The notes below the pieces were generated by a model that was given only the letters and a program-made list of their open reading frames with translations, made no database searches and was not told the DNA's origin. The translations under genes and the position numbers were made by a program. From an uncultured Dorea sp. (GTDB lineage Bacteria > Bacillota_A > Clostridia > Lachnospirales > Lachnospiraceae), in NCBI GenBank assembly GCA_948468495.1, contig CAOKJI010000156.1, forward strand, positions 1 to 5,546: a stretch of DNA of 5,546 nucleotides, given 5' to 3'. Positions 1-5,546 of this stretch are shown one piece after another. Within the stretch, counting starts at the first letter, position 1, and every line of letters starts with the position of its first letter.

Positions 1-788
1 GGATGTGTAACGATGGATGGGAGCAGGGCTGGCATGAGAGAAACGGCGGTAATCTGTCTTACCGTATGAAAGCAGAAGAGGTGGAAGAAGTAAAGAAATA
101 TTTTAGCGAGAACGGTTCGTGGAGGGAAATCGGAACCAGCGTGCCGGAGCTTGCGGGCGAGTATTTCATGGTGACAGGCAGCGGCAAATATTTCCGCAAT
201 GTGATTCTGGAGCCGGCAGACAGTATCTGTATCATCGAGCTGGATGATAAGGGTGAGAATTACCGGATCCGCTGGGGACTTGTCAACGGCGGCAGGCCTA
301 CCAGCGAGCTTCCGAGCCACCTGATGAATCATGAGGTGAAGAAAGCGGCTACGGGCGGGGCTCACCGGGTCATCTACCACGCCCATACCACCAATGTGAT
401 TGCCCTTACCTTTGTACTGCCGCTGAAGGACGAGGTATTTACAAGGGAGCTGTGGGAGATGGCGACAGAGTGCCCGGTTGTATTCCCGTCGGGAATCGGC
501 GTGGTGGGCTGGATGGTTCCGGGAGGCCGGGACATCGCGGTGGCTACCAGCGAGCTGATGAAGCAGTATGATGTGGCGGTTTGGGCGCATCATGGGATGT
601 TCTGCTCCGGGGAGGACTTTGATCTGACCTTCGGGCTGATGCATACGGTGGAGAAGTCGGCGGAGATTCTTGTGAAGATGCTGAGCATGCGCCCGGATAA
701 GCTGCAGACCATCTCGCCGCAGAATTTCCGCGATTTGGCAGTGGATTTCAAGGTGACCCTGCCGGAGAAATTCCTGTATGAAAAATAA
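1..788 (+). CDS. rhaD: Rhamnulose-1-phosphate aldolase (5' end cut by window)
   Basis: This is a class II, zinc-dependent aldolase of the cytoplasmic L-rhamnose pathway. It cleaves L-rhamnulose 1-phosphate to dihydroxyacetone phosphate and L-lactaldehyde. Numbering from the first Met in the window (base 3), the family signatures are HERNGGN (11-17, phosphate-binding loop), TSELPSH with Glu102, YHAHTTN with His126 and His128, TEC with Glu156, and WAHHG with His197. From memory, the E. coli RhaD equivalents are Glu117, His141, His143, Glu171 and His212, all at a constant offset of 15. The zinc site and catalytic glutamates are therefore intact, with no indel across the core. The same offset implies that about 15 N-terminal residues lie upstream, so the Met at base 3 is probably internal and the true start is outside the window. 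The gene ends with TAA, 39 bases before fucO, which uses its product lactaldehyde. Assignment is confident. Confidence 0.95.
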   Translation, partial: MCNDGWEQGWHERNGGNLSYRMKAEEVEEVKKYFSENGSWREIGTSVPELAGEYFMVTGSGKYFRNVILEPADSICIIELDDKGENYRIRWGLVNGGRPTSELPSHLMNHEVKKAATGGAHRVIYHAHTTNVIALTFVLPLKDEVFTRELWEMATECPVVFPSGIGVVGWMVPGGRDIAVATSELMKQYDVAVWAHHGMFCSGEDFDLTFGLMHTVEKSAEILVKMLSMRPDKLQTISPQNFRDLAVDFKVTLPEKFLYEK

Positions 789-811
789 CAGGATGCTTAT
801 ATTTTAATGTG

Positions 812-818
812 AAGGAGG
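812..818 (+). promoter_or_regulatory. Ribosome binding site of fucO
   Basis: AAGGAGG lies 9 bases before the ATG at 828, an almost perfect Shine-Dalgarno match. It fixes the fucO start and suggests efficient translation. The 39-base gap after rhaD shows no clear terminator or good promoter, which supports co-transcription of the two genes. Confidence 0.8.
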
Positions 819-827
819 AACAAAGAA

Positions 828-1973
828 ATGGTAAATCGGTTTGTATTGAATGGGATTTCCTATCATGGAAAGGGAGCGATTCAGGAGATTCCGGGGATTG
901 TTAAGAACAAGGGTTTTGGGAAGGCGTTTATTGCTTCTGACCCGGATTTGGTGAAATTTCAGGTGACGAAGAAAATAACGGATCTGCTGGACGCCGAAAA
1001 TATGGCGTACGAGGTGTATTCGGATATTAAGCCGAATCCTACGATTGAGAATGTAAAGGCGGGCGTTGCGGCATATAAGGCGTCGGGAGCCGATTATATG
1101 ATTACGGTCGGAGGCGGTTCTTCGATGGATACCGGCAAGGCAATTGGCATCATCATCAATAATCCGGAATTTGAGGACGTCCGTTCCCTGGAGGGCGTAG
1201 CGCCTACGAAGAACGCTACAGTATTTACCATAGCAGTGCCGACGACCGCCGGAACTGCCGCGGAGGCGACGATTAATTATGTAATTACCGATGTGGAGAA
1301 GAAACGGAAATTTGTCTGTGTGGATACCAACGATATTCCGAATATCGCAATTGTGGATCCGGATATGATGTCTACGATGCCAAGAGGACTGACGGCGGCA
1401 ACCGGTATGGACGCGCTGACACATGCTATCGAGGGATATACAACGAAGGCGGCGTGGGATTTGGCCGACTGCCTGAATTTAGAGGCGATTCGTCTGATTG
1501 CGAAAAGCCTGCGGGATGCGGTGGAAAATAAGCCGGAAGGCCGGGAAGGAATGGCTCTTGGGCAGTATGTAACAGGAATGGCATTTTCCAATGTGGGACT
1601 TGGAATCGCCCATTCCATGGCGCATACGTTAGGAGCGGTATACGATACCCCTCATGGGGTGGCCTGCGCGATGATGCTGCCGATTGTTATGGAATACAAT
1701 GCGGAGTGCAGCGGGGAGAAATACCGCGAGATTGCCAAGGCTATGAATGTGGTCGGCGTGGACGGGATGAGTCAGGAAGAGTACCGGAAGGCTGCAATTG
1801 AGGCGGTTAAGAAACTGTCTGCAGATGTGGGGATTCCTGCAAAGCTTGAGGCGCTGAAAGAAGAGGATTTGGATTTTCTGGCTGAGTCGGCTTATGCGGA
1901 CGCCTGCAGGCCCGGTAATCCGAAAGATACGAATGTGGAGGATTTGAAGGAGCTGTTCCGTAAGTTGATGTAA
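828..1973 (+). CDS. fucO: Lactaldehyde reductase (1,2-propanediol oxidoreductase), iron-dependent
   Basis: This 381-residue protein is a group III iron-activated alcohol dehydrogenase, close in length and sequence to E. coli FucO throughout. It reduces L-lactaldehyde to (S)-1,2-propanediol with NADH in the cytoplasm, disposing of the aldehyde made by RhaD and recycling NAD+ in anaerobic growth. The N-terminal Rossmann-like domain carries Asp38 (equivalent to the E. coli Asp39 that sets NADH preference) and the GGGSSMD loop (95-101). PTTAGTAAE (138-146) is the family nucleotide and metal loop. The C-terminal helical domain supplies the Fe(II) ligands Asp195 and His199 (GMDALTHAIEG), His262 (AHSMAH) and His276 (TPHGVA), plus the nearby catalytic His266. 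No key residue is missing. The start is fixed by the AAGGAGG at 812-818. In other bacteria fucO serves both fucose and rhamnose breakdown; here its place behind rhaD points to rhamnose. A related alcohol dehydrogenase is the only realistic alternative, and full-length similarity to FucO makes that unlikely. Confidence 0.94.
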   Translation: MVNRFVLNGISYHGKGAIQEIPGIVKNKGFGKAFIASDPDLVKFQVTKKITDLLDAENMAYEVYSDIKPNPTIENVKAGVAAYKASGADYMITVGGGSSMDTGKAIGIIINNPEFEDVRSLEGVAPTKNATVFTIAVPTTAGTAAEATINYVITDVEKKRKFVCVDTNDIPNIAIVDPDMMSTMPRGLTAATGMDALTHAIEGYTTKAAWDLADCLNLEAIRLIAKSLRDAVENKPEGREGMALGQYVTGMAFSNVGLGIAHSMAHTLGAVYDTPHGVACAMMLPIVMEYNAECSGEKYREIAKAMNVVGVDGMSQEEYRKAAIEAVKKLSADVGIPAKLEALKEEDLDFLAESAYADACRPGNPKDTNVEDLKELFRKLM

Positions 1974-2076
1974 TCTACAGGAAGTTACAGTTCGCAGAAG
2001 GGCTGGCTTTCCGGGGAGTTTAGATACCGCAGCCTGAAAGGCAGATTTCCTATATATTGTTATATTTGCTTAATGA

Positions 2077-2108
2077 GCCGGTTTTGCGTGTGAGTGCGTG
2101 AAACCGGC
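2077..2108 (+). other. RNA hairpin, 14 bp with GU pairs, TGAG loop
   Basis: The outer stem GCCGGTTT (2077-2084) pairs perfectly with AAACCGGC (2101-2108). The stem continues to 2090/2095 with two Watson-Crick pairs and four G-U wobbles, closing on a four-base loop at 2091-2094. The wobbles pair only in a plus-strand transcript, since the opposite strand would have A-C mismatches there, so the structure probably acts in RNA read from fucO. It is followed by six A residues rather than a T-run, so it is not a standard intrinsic terminator. It could be a 3' mRNA-stabilising structure or a factor-dependent pause site. Confidence 0.45.
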
Positions 2109-2202
2109 AAAAAATGGGAAAGCGCATTGCCGCGGGATATGGAAGTTGTGAGATAGAGGCTTGCTTGCTTTTGGTTCAATCTGCGTCCTCTAGGCGGTGT
2201 GT

Positions 2203-2230
2203 AAAAAGTAACCTCGTGAGGTTACTTTAT
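2203..2230. terminator. Symmetric intrinsic terminator-like hairpin
   Basis: AAAGTAACCT (2205-2214) pairs perfectly with AGGTTACTTT (2219-2228) around the loop CGTG. On the plus strand the stem ends in TTT followed by AT, giving a short T-tract that could end the rhaD-fucO transcript. On the minus strand the stem is followed by a longer run (five T, from the A-tract at 2203-2207). The shape fits a bidirectional terminator, although no minus-strand gene is seen in the window that would use it. Confidence 0.55.
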
Positions 2231-2250
2231 CTATTATAACCGCAAAACTG

Positions 2251-2279
2251 TTGATTTTTATTCCGTATTGCGATATTCT
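2251..2279 (+). promoter_or_regulatory. Possible sigma-A promoter for the AAA_14 ATPase gene
   Basis: TTGATT (2251-2256) and TATTCT (2274-2279) are 17 bases apart, each matching four of six consensus positions. Transcription would begin near 2286, giving a very short leader that starts just before the GGAGG at 2289. A stand-alone -10-like TATAAC (2235-2240) lies upstream without a good -35. This is a pattern match only, helped by its position just after the terminator-like hairpin. Confidence 0.35.
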
Positions 2280-2288
2280 GTACAAAAT

Positions 2289-2296
2289 GGAGGTGG
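2289..2296 (+). promoter_or_regulatory. Ribosome binding site deciding the ATPase start
   Basis: GGAGGTGG lies 8 bases (counted from GGAGG) before the ATG at 2302. The same frame is open further upstream (TTG at 2251, ATG at 2287), but the 2287 ATG abuts this Shine-Dalgarno sequence and neither upstream start has one of its own. The start at 2302 (MIDRPLY) is also where members of this family normally begin. Confidence 0.75.
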
Positions 2297-2301
2297 AAGA
2301 T

Positions 2302-3513
2302 ATGATTGACAGACCCTTATATATAGATAAGATTATGGCTTATGTTGATACGCCGTTTATTAAAATCCTTACGGGAGTGCGCCGCTGCGGAAAGTCTACT
2401 ATATTAAATATGATTATGGAGAAGCTGCGCACAGAAAGGAATATTCCCGGCAGCCGTATTGTCAGCTATCGTTTTGACTCTATGGAGTATGAGGGTATGA
2501 CTGCGAAGCAGATGTTCATGGAGTTGAAGGGCAGGCTGTCGGAGAATGGGAAGACTTACCTGTTCCTTGATGAGATGCAGGAGGTAGAAGGCTGGGAGAG
2601 GATTGTAAATTCCCTTGCTTCCGACTATGATGTGGATATTTATGTCACGGGTTCAAATTCCCGTATGATGTCTTCCGAAATTTCAACCTATCTGACTGGA
2701 CGGTACATTTCCTTCCGTATTTATACATTATCGTTTGGAGAGTATCTTGATTTTAAATCAAAGCATACAAAGCTGTCTGATCTGAGGGCGGAACTTGCCG
2801 AGTATATCAGGCTGGGAGGTTTTCCCGCTGTACATTTGCAGCATTACACACAGGATGAAGTGTATACGATTGTCAGGGATATTTATAATTCCACGATTTT
2901 CTCAGATATTGTAAAGAGGAACCAGATCCGTAAAATTGACCAGCTAGAGCGTGTGGTGAAATATACGTTCCAAAATGTCGGCAATACCTTTTCGGCAAAG
3001 TCGATATCGGATTATCTGAAGGCAGAGCGGCGGAGGCTTGATAATGAAACGGTATATAGTTATCTTGAAAAACTGGAAAAGGCATATTTGCTGCACCGCT
3101 GTTCAAGGTATGACCTGCGGGGAAAAGAAATTCTAAAAACACAGGAGAAATTCTATCTGGCGGATGTGTCTATGAGATACAGTGTTCTGGGATATACGCC
3201 GGACGCGGCAGCTGCGAGCTTGGAAAACGTAGTTTATCTGGAGCTTTGCCGCAGAGGATACACAGTCTATATCGGAAAATTTGACGAAGGGGAGATTGAT
3301 TTTGTGGCAGACAGGCAGAATGACAGGATATATGTCCAGGTAACGCAGGAAATCCGTACAGAAAAAACAGAAAAGCGTGAATATGAACGGCTGCTTCAGA
3401 TTAAAGATAATTACCCAAAGTATGTGCTGCGTACAGATGCTTTTGCCGATGGCAATTATCGGGGAATTAAGACAATGCATGTTGCAGACTTCCTGCTTGA
3501 TAAAAGCTTTTAA
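2302..3513 (+). CDS. AAA_14-type ATPase with C-terminal DUF4143 domain
   Basis: This 403-residue cytoplasmic protein belongs to the large AAA_14/DUF4143 family, whose biological role is not established. In order: MIDRPLYIDKI, the usual N-terminus; Walker A GVRRCGKST (25-33, Lys31); Walker B YLFLDEMQ (86-93, Asp90 and Glu91); a sensor-1-like TGSNS (116-120, Asn119); TGR (132-134) and LSFGEYL (143-149), characteristic of the family; then, from about residue 200, the DUF4143 part with a winged-helix-like stretch (about 212-265). The end has a restriction-endonuclease-like core: Glu308 in ENVVYLEL, EIDF (331-334, Asp333) and YVQV (344-347). The ATPase site looks complete. In the nuclease-like core the usual E-x-K is replaced by Q-V-T, as is common in the family, so cleavage activity is doubtful. 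There is no signal peptide or membrane segment. It is full length, with its own ribosome binding site and possibly its own promoter. A neighbouring gene of another ATPase-nuclease family follows 148 bases later. Family assignment is secure; function is unknown. Confidence 0.9.
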   Translation: MIDRPLYIDKIMAYVDTPFIKILTGVRRCGKSTILNMIMEKLRTERNIPGSRIVSYRFDSMEYEGMTAKQMFMELKGRLSENGKTYLFLDEMQEVEGWERIVNSLASDYDVDIYVTGSNSRMMSSEISTYLTGRYISFRIYTLSFGEYLDFKSKHTKLSDLRAELAEYIRLGGFPAVHLQHYTQDEVYTIVRDIYNSTIFSDIVKRNQIRKIDQLERVVKYTFQNVGNTFSAKSISDYLKAERRRLDNETVYSYLEKLEKAYLLHRCSRYDLRGKEILKTQEKFYLADVSMRYSVLGYTPDAAAASLENVVYLELCRRGYTVYIGKFDEGEIDFVADRQNDRIYVQVTQEIRTEKTEKREYERLLQIKDNYPKYVLRTDAFADGNYRGIKTMHVADFLLDKSF

Positions 3514-3661
3514 AGTTTCTGCTCGCGGTTTATAGTTTGCGCAAAAGGCAGCAGTCCGTTATGGTATACCCTTGCAGGAAATACAGATGCTGTGATAAAC
3601 TAAAGCTGCATTGAGTTTTAGTCAGGATACAGCGTTTGTTTTCTGGGAAAGAAGGCGTAAT

Positions 3662-4734
3662 ATGCAGAAAAGATTTAATGTTACCGGATTGTGCCTACAG
3701 CAATATCATTATATGGTGGATATTACAAAACGGCTGGAAGAGATAAAGAATCTGGTGGATAACGGAGAATATCTTGCGATAAATAAGGCAAGGCAGTATG
3801 GAAAGACCACGACTCTGTGGAGCCTGAAGGAGAAGCTTCAGAGGCAGTATCATGTATTTTTGATTAGTTTTGAGGGAATGACAGGAGAAGTATTCCGAAG
3901 TGAGACGTCATTTTGCCGGCGGTTTTACAGTTATCCCGTATCTGTAAACTGATGGATGAAAGGGTTCCCGGAACGGACGGTTTTTCAGATAAAAGAACAG
4001 CGTGGACAAAAGAAGGTTTCCTGATGGCTGTCCGCATATTGTTAACAGAAGACAATACCTTGTTTGATTCTCTGGATAATAAATTAATGGACTATCCGGA
4101 GCTGAAAGAAATGCTGAAAGATTTGCTGCTGCGGGGCAGGATGATAGAGTATGTACCGGGTGATATAGGGATTCGGATGGCGGCAATGTTTGGCTTTGTC
4201 ACGATAAAGGATGGGGCGGCAGTTGTGGCTAACCGCATATTTGAGACTCGTCTTTATAATGGATTTCTTGCAGAACAGGCAAGAAATATCGAGATATCCC
4301 GGTTTGCAGCAGATGAGAAATCCCGGTTTGTTGTTGATGGGCGGCTGGATATGGAGCTGGTTATTGAGAAATTCACTCTGCACTACACAGAGCTTTTTGG
4401 CTGCAGTAATGAGAAATTTATGGAGGATAACGGACGGTGTATTTTTCTTCTTTATATCAAACCCATTATCAATGGGACGGGGAATTACTATATTGAGTCA
4501 AGAACCAGGAATAACAGAAGAACAGATGTGATTATTGATTTTCTGGGACAGCAGTATGTTGTAGAACTGAAAATCTGGCGCGGCATGGAATATAACCAGA
4601 GAGGTGAAGAACAGCTTGTGGATTATCTGGATGCGTATCACCTGAAGAAAGGATATATGGTTAGTTTTAATTTCAATAAGAAAAAGCGGGTGGGTGTGAA
4701 TCGGATTGAACTGGGAGATAAGCTTTTGATATAG
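3662..4734 (+). pseudogene. Broken AAA-like ATPase / PD-(D/E)XK nuclease-domain gene
   Basis: Two frames together cover both ends of one family of predicted ATPases with a C-terminal PD-(D/E)XK domain, usually a little over 500 residues (from memory). The 5' piece (3662-3952, 96 codons, preceded by AAGG at 3652-3655) gives MQKRFNVTGLCL, HYMVDIT, the P-loop NKARQYGKTTTL (41-52, Lys48) and LISFEGMTGEVF, then stops early after FCRRF. The 3' piece resumes in another frame near 3930 with SRICKLMDERV, WTKEGFLMAVRILL, NRIFETRLYN, FLLYIKPIINGTG, then TDVIIDF (Asp at 4525) and VVELKIWRG (Glu-x-Lys at 4564-4572), a complete-looking nuclease motif, and ends at TAG. Missing between them is the middle of the ATPase, roughly 150-200 residues, including Walker B and the sensor region. 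The C-terminal piece has a TTG at 3913 but no good ribosome binding site, so separate translation is unlikely. An internal deletion with frame change best explains this; an assembly error is the alternative. Confidence 0.85.
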
Positions 4735-4818
4735 GCTGTCGTGTGATAAAGTCTGCATATTGAATTTGGTCAAATTAAAAAGCCGTTCTCACAAGGTATG
4801 GTAATAAGGACAGGCTTG

Positions 4819-4827
4819 TGGTAAAAT
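4819..4827 (+). promoter_or_regulatory. Possible extended -10 promoter for the PilZ gene
   Basis: TGGTAAAAT fits an extended -10 element (TGn followed by TAAAAT, five of six to consensus) about 75 bases before the PilZ gene. No good -35 is found 16-18 bases upstream, which extended -10 promoters can tolerate. A short palindrome, GGTAA-A-TTACC (4848-4858), lies between it and the gene and could be an operator or be chance. This is pattern matching only. Confidence 0.3.
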
Positions 4828-4902
4828 ACAGGTTGTGCAGACAGTTTGGTAAATTACCGATTGTTTAGCTATATGAGAATCTGAATGGATGGGTGGTACG
4901 GC

Positions 4903-5546
4903 GTGAAATTATTTGATTTATTTGGCAAGAAAGACGAAAAGGATGCAGTGGGAAAGAGCAGACGGGAGTATGATATCAGGGAGCTGGAGATTTATTCCGG
5001 CATGAGGGTTATTGTGGAAAATGTCAGGGGGGAAATGCTCTTTATTGCCGATTTGCAGGAACTTCAGAAAAATATGGCGGAATTGCACCAGTATACGCAG
5101 GCGGAAACTTCGATGGGGAAAGATGAATGTAAAGAAACAGATTCTGTCCCGGTAAAAATTCGCGGCTATAACGATATGGAAAGAAAGGCTGTTTTTATGG
5201 AGGCGAGCATTACCCCTAAGCAGAAACATGTATGGAAGGCGGAGAATCTGGTTGTTTTAAAGGTGGAAAATGAGCGTTCCTATCCGCGTTTTCGTACCGA
5301 TATCGATGCGGCGATTGCAGCTCCGGGCGGGGCGGCCGAAAAGGAAGAACCCTGTAAGCTTTTGAATATCAGTGTAGGCGGGGCTAGTATCGGCTCAAAA
5401 CGCCGCTATTATAAAGGAGATACATTTTTACTTAAAGCAGGACTGGGCGGGGAGAATACGACGAATATTTTATATTGCGAAGTTCTTCGCATCACAGAAA
5501 AGAAAAAAGAGTGGTTTGAGTATGGCTGCCGTTTTCTGGAGCTTAC
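4903..5546 (+). CDS. PilZ-domain cyclic di-GMP receptor protein (3' end cut by window)
   Basis: The frame is open from here to the window edge (214 codons). PilZ domains bind cyclic di-GMP and alter motility, adhesion or exopolysaccharide output. The two ligand motifs are present: RxxxR as RSYPR (125-129, with Arg131 two residues on) and (D/N)xSxxG as NISVGG (155-160). They are followed by the barrel strands GDTFLLKAGL, ILYCEVLRI and EYGCRFLEL, which nearly completes the domain. Residues about 20-120 form a separate N-terminal domain (LEIYSGMRVIVENVRGEMLFIADLQ, then VPVKIRGYN) that resembles the YcgR-type N-terminal barrel only in general layout. There is no membrane segment or signal peptide. 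The start chosen is GTG at 4903, giving VKLFDLFGKK, with GGGTGG (4891-4896) six bases upstream; an in-frame ATG at 4885 is possible but has only a poor ribosome binding site, and an in-frame TGA at 4882 closes the frame. The target process cannot be told from the visible context. Confidence 0.85.
   Translation, partial: MKLFDLFGKKDEKDAVGKSRREYDIRELEIYSGMRVIVENVRGEMLFIADLQELQKNMAELHQYTQAETSMGKDECKETDSVPVKIRGYNDMERKAVFMEASITPKQKHVWKAENLVVLKVENERSYPRFRTDIDAAIAAPGGAAEKEEPCKLLNISVGGASIGSKRRYYKGDTFLLKAGLGGENTTNILYCEVLRITEKKKEWFEYGCRFLEL

Larger units (their letters stand above)
1974..2301. other. Non-coding gap between fucO and the ATPase gene
   Basis: This 328-base stretch contains no convincing reading frame. 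It holds a tiny hairpin at 2032-2042 (GCCT/AGGC, loop GAA), an AT-rich run at 2050-2073, a long GU-containing hairpin at 2077-2108, a terminator-like symmetric hairpin at 2205-2228, a possible promoter at 2251-2279 and the ribosome binding site of the next gene at 2289-2296. Between the hairpins (2109-2200) I recognise no RNA family, tRNA or riboswitch. The change from a sugar operon to ATPase genes makes this a likely transcription-unit boundary. Confidence 0.6.

Noticed and set aside
804..1424. Long open frame on the minus strand inside fucO (206 codons)
   Set aside because: It is fully antisense to a confident gene, has an Arg/His/Ile-rich composition typical of a reverse-frame shadow, and shows no recognisable domain.
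2117..2130. Catabolite-repression (cre)-like sequence GGAAAGCGCATTGC
   Set aside because: It matches the core only partly, lacks the terminal bases of the consensus, and lies after fucO rather than in front of a catabolic promoter.
2171..2190. GGTTCAAT resembling a tRNA T-loop
   Set aside because: No acceptor stem, D arm or anticodon arm can be built around it.
3495..3511. Terminator-like hairpin at the end of the AAA_14 gene (GCTT/AAGC then TTTT)
   Set aside because: A four-base stem is too weak, and the T-run is really half of the short palindrome AAAAGCTTTT overlapping the stop codon.
3572..3599. Possible promoter TTGCAG / GATAAA with a 16-base spacer before the pseudogene
   Set aside because: The -35 matches only three of six positions. 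The TGTGATAAA part is interesting only as part of the flanking repeat.
4790..4820. Inverted repeat CACAAG...CTTGTG upstream of the PilZ gene
   Set aside because: It has six base pairs, a loop of about 19 bases and no T-run after it, so neither a terminator nor a clear operator is supported.
4918..5229. Minus-strand open frame (103 codons) over the start of the PilZ gene
   Set aside because: The plus strand encodes a protein with both PilZ motifs running through this region. The antisense frame has a Phe/His/Leu-rich, shadow-like composition and no motif.

Overview
The window looks like chromosomal DNA from an anaerobic Firmicute of the Clostridia, most likely a Lachnospiraceae-type gut bacterium. 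This is inference: strong AGGAGG-type ribosome binding sites, moderate GC that is higher in the sugar genes than in the ATPase genes, and protein families typical of that group (a rhamnose-type aldolase, a FucO-type reductase, AAA_14/DUF4143 and AAA/PD-(D/E)XK ATPases, and a PilZ protein). No rRNA, tRNA, CRISPR array, transposase or integrase was seen.

Positions 1-1973 hold the end of a methylpentose catabolic operon. The 3' part of rhaD (rhamnulose-1-phosphate aldolase, cut by the left edge) is followed after 39 bases by a complete fucO (iron-dependent lactaldehyde reductase). They act in sequence: RhaD splits rhamnulose-1-phosphate into DHAP and L-lactaldehyde, and FucO reduces the L-lactaldehyde with NADH to (S)-1,2-propanediol, which regenerates NAD+ during fermentation. 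All the known catalytic and metal-binding residues that I could place are intact.

Positions 1974-2301 are non-coding. They carry a long GU-rich hairpin, a symmetric terminator-type hairpin and a possible promoter.

Positions 2302-4734 hold two unrelated ATPase genes of the 'AAA ATPase fused to a nuclease-fold C-terminus' kind. The first (AAA_14 plus DUF4143) is intact. The second (AAA-like plus PD-(D/E)XK) is a pseudogene. It keeps its N-terminus with the P-loop and its C-terminal nuclease-like domain, but it has lost the middle of the ATPase and changes frame at the junction. A weak direct repeat flanks it.

Positions 4903-5546 hold the start of a gene on the same strand for a PilZ-domain (cyclic di-GMP receptor) protein with an uncharacterised N-terminal domain, cut by the right edge. 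All genes run on the plus strand, but the three blocks (sugar catabolism, ATPases, c-di-GMP signalling) are probably separate transcription units. I see no convincing new multi-gene system. The ATPase pair and the PilZ N-terminal domain are the parts most worth a second look.
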